A DNA stretch of 64,000 bases from Didemnitutus sp041906465 (GTDB lineage: Bacteria; Verrucomicrobiota; Verrucomicrobiia; Opitutales; Opitutaceae). The stretch covers positions 1 through 64,000 of the forward strand of contig JAYRJE010000001.1 in the NCBI GenBank assembly GCA_041906465.1. The letters are read 5' to 3'. The first letter of the stretch is position 1; each line of letters begins with the position of its first letter. A program made the translations under genes and the position numbers. Positions 25,671 through 35,237 of this stretch are shown one piece after another. The notes under the pieces were generated by a model. The model saw nothing but the letters and a program-made list of their open reading frames with translations, was not told where the DNA came from and made no database searches.

Positions 25671-28067
25671 TCAGAAGCGCGTGCCGAGGCTCAGGTAGAT
25701 CGTGCGCGCCGGGGCGAAGTAGCCGTCGGCACCTTCGCGGTAGCGCTTGTCGAATACGTTCTTCACGTTGAGCTGCGTGCGGTAGTCACGCCCGCCCGCC
25801 TTGAATTTGTAGGACAGCATGGCGTTGTAGACCGTGAACGCCGGGAGCGTGACCTGAATCTGCGGGTTCTGCGAGAGATTGGTGGCGTCGTTGTGCTGAA
25901 GACCGCCACCGATCGCGAAGTTCTTGAGCGGGCCGGAGCGGAACGAGTAGCGATTCCACAGCGTGTAGGTGTTCTTCGGAATGCCGCCGAAGCGCCGGCC
26001 GACGAACGTGGCATCGTTCGACTTGGAGGTTTCGGCCGTGGGCGTGTGCGCCCAACCGAAAACGAGGTTGTAGTTTTCGCTCGGCGCCCAGTTGGCGTCG
26101 AATTCCACGCCAGCGGTTTTCTCGGAGTTGCCGAAAATGAAATACGGCGAACGACCGGTGGCGAGCTGCTTGGCCGTGTCGGTGTAGGCGAGGTTGCCGC
26201 GTTCGATCTCGAAGAAGGCGAGCGTCGAGGTGAGGCGGCCGTCGAACATGTCGGCTTTGAGACCGAAATCGAGCGACTGGCTTTCGATGGGCTCGGAGGC
26301 ATTGCCGTCGGCGTCCACGGCGTAGTTGGCCTCGATGGATTCGCTGTAGGTGGCAAAGACGGCCACGCCGCCGAAAAGTTTGGCCAGGGCGCCGACCTGC
26401 GGCGTGACGCCGCCCTTGGACTTGCCGTAGTCGAAGTCGACGAGGCCGGTGGGGCTGGTCTTGCTCAGGCTCGAGTTGGCTACCGGGCGATCGAAGTGCG
26501 TGCGCAGCTTGAACGCGTTGTAGCGGGCGCCGCCCAGGACGTGCAGGCGGTCGCCGAAGAACTGCGCCTGATCGACGATGAAGTAGCCGACGTCTTCCTG
26601 GTAGTTCCAGCGGCGGATGTTGAAGGTCTGGCCGCTGAGGGCGAGCAGCTCGTTCACGCTGACCGGAGCGGAGACGCCGGGCTTGAAGCGGGTGACGTAG
26701 ACGTTGGGCACGCCCGAGACGGTGGTGTTGCCGGGCGAATCGTTGTAGGTGCGCGCGACCGAGTTGTAGTAGCCGGGGCGGGTGAAGAGCACCCAGAGGT
26801 ATTCCTGGCCGAATTGCACGGTGTGCTTGGTCGGGCCGAGGTCGAAGCGCCACGTGAGCTTGTTGTCGAAATTGAAGGACTCGCGGAGGTTGATGAAACT
26901 CTCGGTGCGGAAGCGCACGGTGCCGTCGGCGTAGGGACGGACTTCGCCGTCGGAAGGCTGCGTGCCGGAGGTGTTGTCGAAGGCGTAGTTGGCCGAGGTT
27001 TGCCAGACGAGATTGTCGCTGAACTTGTTCAGGTATTCGACGTCGACGGTGCGCGAGCGCTGGATCTGGAGCGCGTCGTGACTCACCGACCACTCGTATT
27101 CGTAAGGCGCGAACATGTCGTAGAGCGGGTAGAAATTCGCGGCGCCGAACGTGCCGGAGTAGCCGAGCTTGGTGAGATAGGCGCGATTGGCGGAGTCGGC
27201 GGTGGTGGTCGACTGGTTGACGCTCGCCTGATCGGCGATGGCGCCGGCCACGCCGTAAACCTTGGAGTTGGCGAGGGCGCGCACCGGATAAGAGCTCAGG
27301 TAGAAGCCCTTTTTGTTGATCGCCTCGAGGTCAACCGTGAGCTGTTGATTCGGCGTGGGCTTCCAGATGGCGGAGGCGCCGCTGTAGCTCTCGTCGCGAT
27401 ACTCGAACTGGCGGGCACCGTTCTGCGTGTAGGCGCCGGCGCCGGCGCGGATCGCGAGTTTGTCGTTCACCACGTAGTTCGTGTAGGCCTCGGCCCGCGC
27501 GTGCTCCTCGTTGCCGGCCGCGACTTTTACGTCGGTGAAGTTGCCCGAGAAAACCGGTTTGGCGGTGACGGTGTTGACGATGCCGCCGGGGCGCACCGCG
27601 CCGAAGAAGATCGCAGCCGGGCCCTTGATGACTTCGGTGCGGTCCATGTTCCACGTTGTCATCAGCTGGCGGCGATACTGGCCGTTGCGATACGCGATCA
27701 GGCCGGAGAACCCGCGCACAACGACACCCGACTCGTTGCGCGGATTGGTCAGGACGCCGGGGACCATGTTCAGTGCTTCGCGCACGTCGAACGATGCGGT
27801 GTCCGCGATCAACTCGGCCGTGATGACGCTGATGGGAAGCGGCGTGTCGCCGATCTTCGTGCCGATACCGGTGGCGGTGATCGCGGTCGTCGCGCGGTAA
27901 CCTTGGGATTTTTCCGCGGTGACGGTGAACTTGTCGAGGGTCAGGACCGTGTCCTTGTCGGGAGCCGCGTCCGACGACGCGACCGCTTGGGCGAAAGCGC
28001 CGCTCGTCGCGGCGAGCAAACCGAGGACGGCGCAAAGCCTCCGGCGCTGACGTGGGTAGTTCTTCAT
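25671..28067 (-). CDS. TonB-dependent outer-membrane receptor
   Basis: A 798-residue receptor with a signal peptide (residues ~1-26, ending in SGAFAQA). A TonB-box-like LDKFTVTAEK follows, then a plug domain (about 60-170) with TPLPISVITAELI and EVIKGPAAIFFG, and a 22-strand barrel ending in aromatic YLSLGTRF. The plug most resembles ferric-siderophore-type receptors, but in polysaccharide-degrading Opitutaceae-like genomes such receptors often import oligosaccharides. The neighbours here (LacI regulator, beta-galactosidases) support that reading. The start at 28067 gives a clean signal peptide. It is divergent from the LacI gene with a 101-bp shared region and ends at a strong terminator. 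Confidence 0.88.
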   Translation of the reverse strand: MKNYPRQRRRLCAVLGLLAATSGAFAQAVASSDAAPDKDTVLTLDKFTVTAEKSQGYRATTAITATGIGTKIGDTPLPISVITAELIADTASFDVREALNMVPGVLTNPRNESGVVVRGFSGLIAYRNGQYRRQLMTTWNMDRTEVIKGPAAIFFGAVRPGGIVNTVTAKPVFSGNFTDVKVAAGNEEHARAEAYTNYVVNDKLAIRAGAGAYTQNGARQFEYRDESYSGASAIWKPTPNQQLTVDLEAINKKGFYLSSYPVRALANSKVYGVAGAIADQASVNQSTTTADSANRAYLTKLGYSGTFGAANFYPLYDMFAPYEYEWSVSHDALQIQRSRTVDVEYLNKFSDNLVWQTSANYAFDNTSGTQPSDGEVRPYADGTVRFRTESFINLRESFNFDNKLTWRFDLGPTKHTVQFGQEYLWVLFTRPGYYNSVARTYNDSPGNTTVSGVPNVYVTRFKPGVSAPVSVNELLALSGQTFNIRRWNYQEDVGYFIVDQAQFFGDRLHVLGGARYNAFKLRTHFDRPVANSSLSKTSPTGLVDFDYGKSKGGVTPQVGALAKLFGGVAVFATYSESIEANYAVDADGNASEPIESQSLDFGLKADMFDGRLTSTLAFFEIERGNLAYTDTAKQLATGRSPYFIFGNSEKTAGVEFDANWAPSENYNLVFGWAHTPTAETSKSNDATFVGRRFGGIPKNTYTLWNRYSFRSGPLKNFAIGGGLQHNDATNLSQNPQIQVTLPAFTVYNAMLSYKFKAGGRDYRTQLNVKNVFDKRYREGADGYFAPARTIYLSLGTRF

Positions 28068-28150
28068 GGGGGAATGAAACACTCGGGGGTTGATGTGTCG
28101 GGGTGAGGCGCAGCGGACATTAATTCATTGCCAGCGGCGATGCGCCGCCT

Positions 28151-28164
28151 TTTGAACCGTTAGA
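28151..28164 (+). promoter_or_regulatory. putative operator next to the LacI gene
   Basis: TTTGAACCGTTAGA ends only 4 bp before the LacI-family start at 28169, within the region shared with the divergent TonB receptor. Its complement contains CTAACGGTT, related to the sites at 25543 and 49831. The position suits autorepression. Confidence 0.4.
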
Positions 28165-28168
28165 AAAA

Positions 28169-29206
28169 ATGCCCGCCCCCGTCACGATTCGCAGTCTCGC
28201 GCAGCAACTCAACATCTCCGTGGCGACGGTGTCCGAAGCGCTGCGCCACAGCCCGCGCGTCCGCGCCGAGACGCGCGAACGCGTGCTGCAACTCGCCGAC
28301 AAGCTCGGCTACCACGCCAATCCGTTGCTCGGCGCGGCGCTCTCCGCCGTGCGACGCTCCCGGCACCAAGGTTTCAGCGGCGTGCTCGCGCTGGTCGACG
28401 TCACGAGCGACGAGCGCACGGAGTTGATGCTTTTCCATCGCGAGGTCGTGCGCGGCGCGGCGGCGCGCGCTCTGGAACTCGGCTTCCGCGCCGAGACGTT
28501 CTGGATCGGACCGAAGCCCCCCGCCCTCTCCGTCACGCGCCTCAACAGCGTCCTGCGCGCGCGCTGCATTCCCGGCGCGATTTTTTTGCCGTTCGATCGT
28601 CGCCAGGATTTCTCCGCCTTCGATCTCTCGCAGATCGCCGCGGTCGGCATGGATCACCGGCTCCTGCAACCGAGCCTGCACACGATCCAGCCCGACCACT
28701 ATCTCTCGATGCGCCGCGCGCTGACGATCCTCACCGAGCGCGGCTACCAGCGCATCGGCCTCGCGCTCGAAGCGCGCAAGGATGAGCGCGTCGACCACAA
28801 GTGGAGCTCGGGCTTCATCTCCTTTTTCCGGGTGCACGGACACACGCTGGCGGTGCCCCCGCTGGTGGCGCCCAAGCTCGACCAGAAAACTTTCGCCACG
28901 TGGTTCAAGAAACACCGCCCCGATGTGATCATCGGTCATGAACAAGGCATGGTCGATTGGCTCGAAGCGCTGAAACTGCGCGTCCCCGAAGACGTCGGTT
29001 TTTTTCGCATCAACGTCACCGAGCGCTCGCGTCCGTGCGCCGGACTCGACCTGTTGCCGCAACGCCTCGGCGCCACCGCCGTCGAGACGGTCGTCGGCAT
29101 GCTGCACCGGCGCGAGCAAGGCACGCCGCGCTTCCCTCTCTCGATCTCCCTCGACGCGGAATTCGTCGACGGTCCGACGCTGCGCCCCGCACCGACGCGC
29201 AGCTGA
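28169..29206 (+). CDS. LacI-family transcriptional regulator
   Basis: A 345-residue LacI/GalR regulator. The N-terminal helix-turn-helix reads TIRSLAQQLNISVATVSEAL, followed by the hinge region ETRERVLQLADKLGYHANPL. The rest is a periplasmic-binding-protein-like effector domain. It probably represses or activates the divergent TonB receptor and neighbouring glycosidase genes in response to a sugar released by them. The CTAACGGT-type motif in its own 5' region and near the GH2 and araF-like genes is the best operator candidate. The effector is not identifiable from sequence. Confidence 0.93.
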   Translation: MPAPVTIRSLAQQLNISVATVSEALRHSPRVRAETRERVLQLADKLGYHANPLLGAALSAVRRSRHQGFSGVLALVDVTSDERTELMLFHREVVRGAAARALELGFRAETFWIGPKPPALSVTRLNSVLRARCIPGAIFLPFDRRQDFSAFDLSQIAAVGMDHRLLQPSLHTIQPDHYLSMRRALTILTERGYQRIGLALEARKDERVDHKWSSGFISFFRVHGHTLAVPPLVAPKLDQKTFATWFKKHRPDVIIGHEQGMVDWLEALKLRVPEDVGFFRINVTERSRPCAGLDLLPQRLGATAVETVVGMLHRREQGTPRFPLSISLDAEFVDGPTLRPAPTRS

Positions 29207-29240
29207 CGGATAAACCGGTGCGCCCAGCGGTCGCGCGAGT

Positions 29241-31331
29241 CTAGCGCACTGACTTCGGCACGCGGCTCAGGACAGCGACGCCGTAGCGCGGCAGCGCAAT
29301 CTGCGTGATTTCGCCCCCGTTCAGCACGTCCGTCATCGGCCCGGGCAGCGCGATCTGCTGCGCGCCGGCGGAGAAGTTCGTGAGAATGAAAACTTCGCGA
29401 TCGGCGGCGACGCGACGGCCGACGCTCACGCGATCGGGCACGGGGATGACCGTCGAGTCGGTTTGGGCGAACGCGATCCACTGTTTCGCGAGCGCTTGCA
29501 TCAGCGGCTGGTCGACGATCGCCCCGAGGTAAGTGATCGTGCCCTTCCCCACCCGACGGCGGATCGCGGCCGGTTGGTCCGTCAGCCAGTCGTTGCCGGC
29601 GCCATAGCGCAGGAGCACTTCGACGTCGCTGGATTTTGGCGCCAGCGTCTCGGCCCAGACGGTGGCCTTGCCGCTCCCCCACTCGCCCGCGACGGGCACC
29701 TCTTCCAGCAGGGCGTAGAACTGCTCGACGCGTCCGCCGAGCGTGGTGACCAGCGGGCCGGGCTGGCGCTGGGTGTTGAGCGCGTTGAACTCGTTCTTCA
29801 TGCCGGTGCGCGGTCCGAGCACGAGGTGGCCGCCGGCTTCGACCCACGCGGTGAGCCGCTGCGCGAGCGCGGGCGACACGACGTTGAGACTCGGAGCAAC
29901 GATAAGCTTGTAGCGCGCGAGATCCATCGCGGGCGTGACGATGTCGACCGACTGTGTCTGCTGCCGCAGCGCCTTGTAATAGCTGTGCAGGATCTCGAGT
30001 TGCTCGTAGCGATTGCTGAAGCGGTTGAAGTCGATCGCCCAGCGGCTGTCGTAATCGTGGATCAGCGCGACCTGCGAGACGGGAGAAGTGCCGGCGATGA
30101 CCGGAGCGGCCTTCGCGAACTCGCGGCCGGCCTGCGCGGCCTCGGCGTAAACGGGAACCGGTTCGCCATCGGGGCCAACGAGGGAGCCGTGGTATTGTTC
30201 CTGGCCGTTGAGCGCGCTGCGCCATTGCCAATACGCCACGCAGTCCGCGCCGTGCGCGACCGCGTGCCAGGCCATCGCGCGCGTCTCGCCTTTGTTCAGC
30301 GAATTGCTGACCGACGACCAATCGACAAAGCCCGGCGGCATCTCGAGCACCCAAAAGTTCTTCTGCTTCCAACCGCGCACGAGATCGTGCGTCGAGCCGC
30401 TGCGGTCGGGATCGAGGTGACCGGTGCCGTTGCGCGAGCTGTCGGCGTAGCCGGCGCCGAGATATTCGTCCCACGAGATGACGTCGTAGTCGGCAGCGAT
30501 GAGCTGGCGGTTGAATCGGTTGGCCCAGCCCACGCCGCCGAGGTTGGTGGTGATGACCTGGCGCGGCTCGACGTGCGCGCGGAGGACCGCGATCTGGTTG
30601 CGCTGGAAGGCGAGCCACGTGTCGGTGACGTAGCGCTTGTAGTCGAGGAGCAGGCCGGGGTTCTGGCGCCCAGTGACCATCGGGATCTGGCTCCACTGGC
30701 TGTAAGTCTGCGACCAGTAGGCGGTCATCCAATGCTGGTTCAACTGGTCGAGCGAACCGTAGCGCTTTTCCAGCCACGCATGCCAGCCGCGCCGCGCTTC
30801 GTCGTCGAACGAGTCCTCGGTGAACTCATTGCCGATCTGCCACGCGACGACGTGGGGATTCCTGCCGAAACGCTGCGCGAGCTGCGTCACGATCTTCGCG
30901 CACAGCTCGCGGTATTTCGTGCTCGCAGTGGAGAAATGCCGGCGGAACCCGTGCTGGATCTGTTTGCCGTCCTCGGCCACACGCAGGATTTCCGGATACT
31001 TGGTGGTCATCCAGGCAGGCGGCGTGTCGGTCGGTGTGCCGATGATCGTCACCATGCCGTGCTTCGCCGCGGCGGCGACGGCGCGCTCCATCCAATCGAG
31101 CTGGTAGTCACCCTCGGACGGCTCGAGGCTGCTCCACGCGAATTCGCCGATGCGCACCATGTTGAGGCCCATGGCCTGCATGCGCTGCAGGTCGGCCTCC
31201 CAGGTTTCCTCGGCCCATTGCTCCGGATACCATGCGGCACCATACATGAGCGGCGGGACGTTCGCGGCGCGAGCGACGAGCGCGAACACGGTGAGGCCAA
31301 GGAGCGTGGCGAGATGACGAAGAAGTTTCAT
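29241..31331 (-). CDS. secreted beta-galactosidase, GH42
   Basis: A 696-residue protein with a signal peptide (residues 1-22). The mature part begins with MYGAAWYPEQW, a GH42 hallmark. The acid/base is Glu169 in WQIGNEF and the nucleophile Glu330 in FWVLEMPPG. A trimerisation/glutamine-amidotransferase-like domain (about 400-620) and a short C-terminal beta domain follow. It would release galactose, or arabinopyranose, from side chains of pectin or arabinogalactan in the periplasm. It converges with the LacI gene (34-bp gap) and lies 79 bp after the next GH2 gene, so the two may form one transcript. Confidence 0.93.
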   Translation of the reverse strand: MKLLRHLATLLGLTVFALVARAANVPPLMYGAAWYPEQWAEETWEADLQRMQAMGLNMVRIGEFAWSSLEPSEGDYQLDWMERAVAAAAKHGMVTIIGTPTDTPPAWMTTKYPEILRVAEDGKQIQHGFRRHFSTASTKYRELCAKIVTQLAQRFGRNPHVVAWQIGNEFTEDSFDDEARRGWHAWLEKRYGSLDQLNQHWMTAYWSQTYSQWSQIPMVTGRQNPGLLLDYKRYVTDTWLAFQRNQIAVLRAHVEPRQVITTNLGGVGWANRFNRQLIAADYDVISWDEYLGAGYADSSRNGTGHLDPDRSGSTHDLVRGWKQKNFWVLEMPPGFVDWSSVSNSLNKGETRAMAWHAVAHGADCVAYWQWRSALNGQEQYHGSLVGPDGEPVPVYAEAAQAGREFAKAAPVIAGTSPVSQVALIHDYDSRWAIDFNRFSNRYEQLEILHSYYKALRQQTQSVDIVTPAMDLARYKLIVAPSLNVVSPALAQRLTAWVEAGGHLVLGPRTGMKNEFNALNTQRQPGPLVTTLGGRVEQFYALLEEVPVAGEWGSGKATVWAETLAPKSSDVEVLLRYGAGNDWLTDQPAAIRRRVGKGTITYLGAIVDQPLMQALAKQWIAFAQTDSTVIPVPDRVSVGRRVAADREVFILTNFSAGAQQIALPGPMTDVLNGGEITQIALPRYGVAVLSRVPKSVR

Positions 31332-31410
31332 GACGGGAGCGGCAGAAAGGGGTGGCGGATTGCTGGGTGGAGCGCGTTGACCTCAAGAGGGGTAACATCG
31401 CGAAAAAAGC

Positions 31411-33831
31411 TCAGCGCGCGACGGTGCGCAGTTTCAGCGTCACGGTTTTCAGCCCGGGCGCCGACAGCTGCACGGTGATCTCGCCGCCCTTCTCCTTCGA
31501 TCGGACGACGGCGAGCGCGCGGCCTTGGAAGAGCGAACGTTTCGGACCCGTGTAAGGTTCCATCGACGTGAGGTCGGCGTTGCCCAGCGCGAGCAATGTC
31601 GCGGCGCCGGAGACTTCGACCGTCACCGGAAGATCAGCGGTCGCGACCCAAACACCGTTCGCGTCGAGCGCCTCGATCGTGATGAACGCGAGGTCCTGCC
31701 CGCCCGGGCGGATGCGCTTCGTGTCGGGCTGCACGCGCAATGCGGCGACCTTGCCGGCCGTGCGCAGGGTGAAACGCTCGACCTCGCGGCCACCGCTCAG
31801 GCCGATCGCCACCAGCTCGCCCGGTGCGTAAGGCACCTTGAATTGGGCGCGAAATTCGTGCGCGCGGTCCGTGGGCCGTTCGCCCAGCGACCGACCGTTC
31901 AGCTCGAGTCGCACTGCTTCGTGCCGCGAGTAAACTTCGACGCTGAGTTCGCGCCCTTCGTGACCCGGCCACGTCCAGCTCGGGAGCGTGGGCGGCAACG
32001 ACCACGGCGTGACGTTCCACGGTTGGCCATCGCGCGTCGGCGCCACGACGGCGGCGTAGAGCTTCTCGCCGCGATCCCACACGATGTTGCGGTAATAAGA
32101 GATGGGCTTGCGCCAGCCGATGAGGTCGATGTCGCCGCAGGCGGCGCCGTGCCAGGGCCACATGTTGCCTTCCCAGTGTTTCAGCGCCGGCTCGTTGGGC
32201 GGAAACACGCGGCCGATACCCGCCTCGCCCAGGTAATCGAGCGCGCTCCACACGAAGTCGCCCACGACGTAGGGCTGCTCCTGCACGATGGCCCAATTGG
32301 CAAACACCTCCGACTGATACGACTCGGCGGCTACGATGAGGCGCGAAGGCAGGCGCACGTGGTCGGTCGCGTGCTGCGCGACGAGTTCGTAGTTGTAGCC
32401 GGCGAGGTCGAGCGACGCGAACAGCGGATCGAGGTCTTCCCATTTGCCGCCCTTGCCGGCGCCGTTGACGCCCGCGGTGACGGGGCGCGACGAGTCCAGC
32501 GTGCGGACCCGCCCGGCCAGTTCGCGAGCGATGCGCTGGCCGTCGGCGGTGGTGCGCTCGAACATCTCGTTGCCGATGCTCCAGGCGATGACCGACGGAT
32601 GGTTGCGCTCACGCTTCACCCAGGCGTCGACGTCGCGCTGCCACCACTCGGCGAAAAGCGTGCTGTAATCGTGCTTCGTCTTTCCCTTGGCCCAGCCGTC
32701 GTAGATCTCGGTCATCACGAGGACGCCGAGGCGGTCGCAGGCGTCGAGGAAGGCGCGCGACGGCGGATTGTGCGCGGTGCGCACGGCGTTGAAGCCTTCG
32801 GCTTTCAGCAACTCGACCTTGCGCTCCTCGGCGCGGTCGAAGGCCGCGGCACCGAGAATGCCGGTATCATGATGGACGTTGCCACCGTTCAATTTGATCG
32901 GTGCGCCATTCAGCTCGAGCCCGCGCTCCGCCGACCAACGCAGCGTGCGAATGCCGAAGGTCGTCGAATAGTCGTCCACCAGCTCCTTGCCGTCGGTGAG
33001 GCGCACGTTGGCCCGATACAACGCCGGCGTTGCCGGCGACCAGGGCTGCGGCTGCGGAACTTTCAACGTCGTGGTGAAGCGCGACTCGCCCCGCGGCTCG
33101 ATCGACGCCGTGGTCTTGGTGACCGCGACGCGCTTGCCGCTCGAATCGTAGAGCGCGATTTCCGCGGAAACCTTCCGGGCGGTGTCGAGGGCGTTCGCCA
33201 GCGTCGTTTCGACATCGATCGTCGCCTCGGCCGGTGTGAGCGCGCGAGTCGTGACAAACACGCCGTTCGGCGCCACGCGCAGCGGACTCGTGACGTGCAG
33301 CCACACATGACGATAGATGCCGGAGCCGGTGTAGAAGCGCGCCGTCGGTTGCGCGGAGTGATCGACGCGCACGGCGACGACATTCTCCGCGCCCAACTTC
33401 AAGTGCTCCGTCAGTTCGACCGTGAACGGCGTGAAGCCATACGCGTGACGGCCCACGGAGACTCCGTTGATGAACACCTCGGGGTTCATGTAGACGCCAT
33501 CGAACTCGAGCGACACGCGCTGGCCTTGCCAGGATTTGGCGGCGCGAAATGTCTTCCGATACCATGCGATGCCGTTTTGGAAAAAGCCGCCGTGTCCCGA
33601 CGAAGCGGCATCCTTCATGATGGGAAGCTCGATGCTCCAGTCGTGCGGCAGGTCGAGGCGGCGCCACTTCGTATCGTCGAAATCCGCGGCTGCTGCGCCG
33701 GCAACGTCGCCGAGCTCGAACTTCCATTGCGCGTCCCACAGGTAGTGTTCGCGCGCCGCGGCGCCGGATGCGAGCAGGACGAATAAAAACGCCGCCGCGA
33801 GGCGGAGCGAAGAAAGCTTGGGGAGCAGCAT
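31411..33831 (-). CDS. secreted GH2 beta-galactosidase-like enzyme
   Basis: A protein of about 806 residues with a signal peptide ending near SGAAARE. It contains the GH2 sugar-binding domain (WRRLDLPHDWSIE), an immunoglobulin-like domain, a TIM barrel with acid/base Glu422 in WSIGNEMF and a likely nucleophile near Glu503 in AAESYQSE, plus two C-terminal beta domains. The layout matches the Bacteroides-type short beta-galactosidases rather than LacZ. The ATG at 33831 is preferred over the 20-residue-longer frame because it begins the signal peptide. It is divergent from the AraC regulator across 120 bp, so regulation by it is likely. Beta-glucuronidase or beta-mannosidase activity cannot be excluded within GH2. 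Confidence 0.88.
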   Translation of the reverse strand: MLLPKLSSLRLAAAFLFVLLASGAAAREHYLWDAQWKFELGDVAGAAAADFDDTKWRRLDLPHDWSIELPIMKDAASSGHGGFFQNGIAWYRKTFRAAKSWQGQRVSLEFDGVYMNPEVFINGVSVGRHAYGFTPFTVELTEHLKLGAENVVAVRVDHSAQPTARFYTGSGIYRHVWLHVTSPLRVAPNGVFVTTRALTPAEATIDVETTLANALDTARKVSAEIALYDSSGKRVAVTKTTASIEPRGESRFTTTLKVPQPQPWSPATPALYRANVRLTDGKELVDDYSTTFGIRTLRWSAERGLELNGAPIKLNGGNVHHDTGILGAAAFDRAEERKVELLKAEGFNAVRTAHNPPSRAFLDACDRLGVLVMTEIYDGWAKGKTKHDYSTLFAEWWQRDVDAWVKRERNHPSVIAWSIGNEMFERTTADGQRIARELAGRVRTLDSSRPVTAGVNGAGKGGKWEDLDPLFASLDLAGYNYELVAQHATDHVRLPSRLIVAAESYQSEVFANWAIVQEQPYVVGDFVWSALDYLGEAGIGRVFPPNEPALKHWEGNMWPWHGAACGDIDLIGWRKPISYYRNIVWDRGEKLYAAVVAPTRDGQPWNVTPWSLPPTLPSWTWPGHEGRELSVEVYSRHEAVRLELNGRSLGERPTDRAHEFRAQFKVPYAPGELVAIGLSGGREVERFTLRTAGKVAALRVQPDTKRIRPGGQDLAFITIEALDANGVWVATADLPVTVEVSGAATLLALGNADLTSMEPYTGPKRSLFQGRALAVVRSKEKGGEITVQLSAPGLKTVTLKLRTVAR

Positions 33832-33951
33832 GGGGACGCGGGCGGATTGTTGCCGAAAAGTCCGGGGTGACCAGCGCGCAATCGCGCGCAATTACTGTAT
33901 GGCAAAGGCTTGCGGTCGGGAATATCCGGGCTGATCTTTGGCATCCAGGAA

Positions 33952-34878
33952 ATGCCCAAGCCCTCGCCGGATTACTTCCGCTATTTCACCGACCACCCGG
34001 ACGTCGCGCGGTGGGGCCTCGGCGTGGCGGCGTGCGGCGTGGCGCAGGTGGCGCCCGGAGCGCCCTACCCGCCGCAGCAACATCCGGCGGACCACCATTT
34101 CAGCTGGTCGCATGGACGAGTGCTCGATGCGTTGCAGGTCGTGCTGATCACCTCGGGGCGCGGGACCTTCGAGTCGCACGAACTCGGGAAGCGCGACCTC
34201 GAGACTGGCACCGCGGTGCTGCTCCTGCCGGGCATGTGGCATCGTTACCGCCCGGACGAAAAGACCGGCTGGTCCGAGAGCTGGGTCGAGTTGCGCGGGC
34301 CCGTCGTCGAGACCTTGCGCAAGGCGGGCGTGCTGACCGCAGCGAGCGGACTCCGCCCCGGCGCACTCGCGGCGGGACTCGACGCGGCCATGGACACGTT
34401 GCACCAACACGCGCGGCGGGCCGGCCCCGGTTTCGATCCGGAGATGTCGGCTTTCGCGCTCGCCATCCTCGCCGCGTGGACGCGGGCCGGGGAAACGGCT
34501 CCCGCGCGGGCGCGCATGGTGCGCGCCGTGCTCGAGGCGGAGCGGTATCTCGAGGAGCACCACACGGAGGCCGTCAACGTCGAGCAGCTCGCGCGCAGTC
34601 TCGGCGTGGCGTATTCGCATTTTCGCCGCGAGTTCAAGGCGCAGACGGGTTTCTCGCCGTGGAACTACGTCGTGCAACTGCGGCTGTCGCGCGCCCGCCG
34701 GCTGCTCGCGGCCGGCGACGCCACGCTCGAGGACATCGCCACGCGACTCGGTTTCAGCTCGGCGTTTCATCTTTCGGCCGCGTTCAAGCAGGCTTACGGC
34801 ATCTCGCCCCAGCATTGGCGCGAGCAATTGCGGCAACCGGCGCGCCGGCCGGCCCGTCGCCCCGGTGGGGACGTCTGA
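33952..34878 (+). CDS. AraC-family transcriptional regulator
   Basis: A 308-residue regulator. The N-terminal ~170 residues form a cupin-type AraC ligand-binding domain (LITSGRGTFESHE, VLLLPGMWHRYRP). The C-terminal ~100 residues hold two helix-turn-helix units: VEQLARSLGVAYSHFRREFK and LEDIATRLGFSSAFHLSAAFK, ending at SPQHWRE. An AGGAA Shine-Dalgarno lies at 33947-33951 just before ATG 33952, which decides this start over an upstream TTG. It is divergent from the GH2 gene, its probable target, and is followed by a strong terminator, so it forms its own transcript. Confidence 0.92.
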   Translation: MPKPSPDYFRYFTDHPDVARWGLGVAACGVAQVAPGAPYPPQQHPADHHFSWSHGRVLDALQVVLITSGRGTFESHELGKRDLETGTAVLLLPGMWHRYRPDEKTGWSESWVELRGPVVETLRKAGVLTAASGLRPGALAAGLDAAMDTLHQHARRAGPGFDPEMSAFALAILAAWTRAGETAPARARMVRAVLEAERYLEEHHTEAVNVEQLARSLGVAYSHFRREFKAQTGFSPWNYVVQLRLSRARRLLAAGDATLEDIATRLGFSSAFHLSAAFKQAYGISPQHWREQLRQPARRPARRPGGDV

Positions 34879-34969
34879 ACGCGTTGGCATTTTCTGTAGG
34901 CGAAAGATCATCGCGCCAATGGCGGTGTGACGCGCTCTCCGCTACACTGTTGCACGTCGGGAGGGGATT

Positions 34970-35007
34970 CCGGCGCGCCGCGGGGGTGGCGCGCCGGTTT
35001 TCTTTTT
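34970..35007 (+). terminator. Rho-independent terminator of the AraC gene
   Basis: Perfect 10-bp arms CCGGCGCGCC (34970-34979) and GGCGCGCCGG (34988-34997) with an 8-nt loop are followed by TTTTCTTTTT. It lies 91 bp after the AraC stop. Confidence 0.92.
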
Positions 35008-35237
35008 GAGGGATAAGGAATGCGGCGCGCGGCGCGCAAACGGCCAAACCACTCGGAGTGCAGCCCGTAGCAGCCGCCGTGAGGCGACTGCAAACCTAGC
35101 ACCCTGATCGCCAGCCGCCTTGCGGCGGCGGCCATGGGCCCGGAGAAACGGACCCCGGACTCCGCCGCACCGGAAGGAGCGGCAGAATCCGGGGCCTTTA
35201 GTTCCCCCGAACTAAAGTCGGAAAAACGAGCCTCAGG
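35008..35237. terminator. convergent intergenic region with nested hairpins
   Basis: This gap lies between the AraC terminator and the end of the minus-strand TonB receptor. Several hairpins can be drawn: CACT-CGG-AGTG near 35048-35058, a GC-rich one at ~35070-35091, 16-bp imperfect arms 35153-35168 / 35179-35194, and perfect 9-bp arms CTTTAGTTC (35196-35204) / GAACTAAAG (35209-35217). The last two probably terminate the receptor transcript, though no T-run follows. No gene or known RNA was recognised. Confidence 0.5.

Noticed and set aside
25650..28106. 818-residue open frame antisense to the TonB receptor
   Set aside because: The minus-strand receptor has a signal peptide, plug, barrel end and terminator; the plus frame has none of these.
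35035..35160. possible riboswitch (cyclic-di-GMP-like AAACC stretches)
   Set aside because: The order of conserved elements does not match any class I know, and the region lies downstream of both genes.
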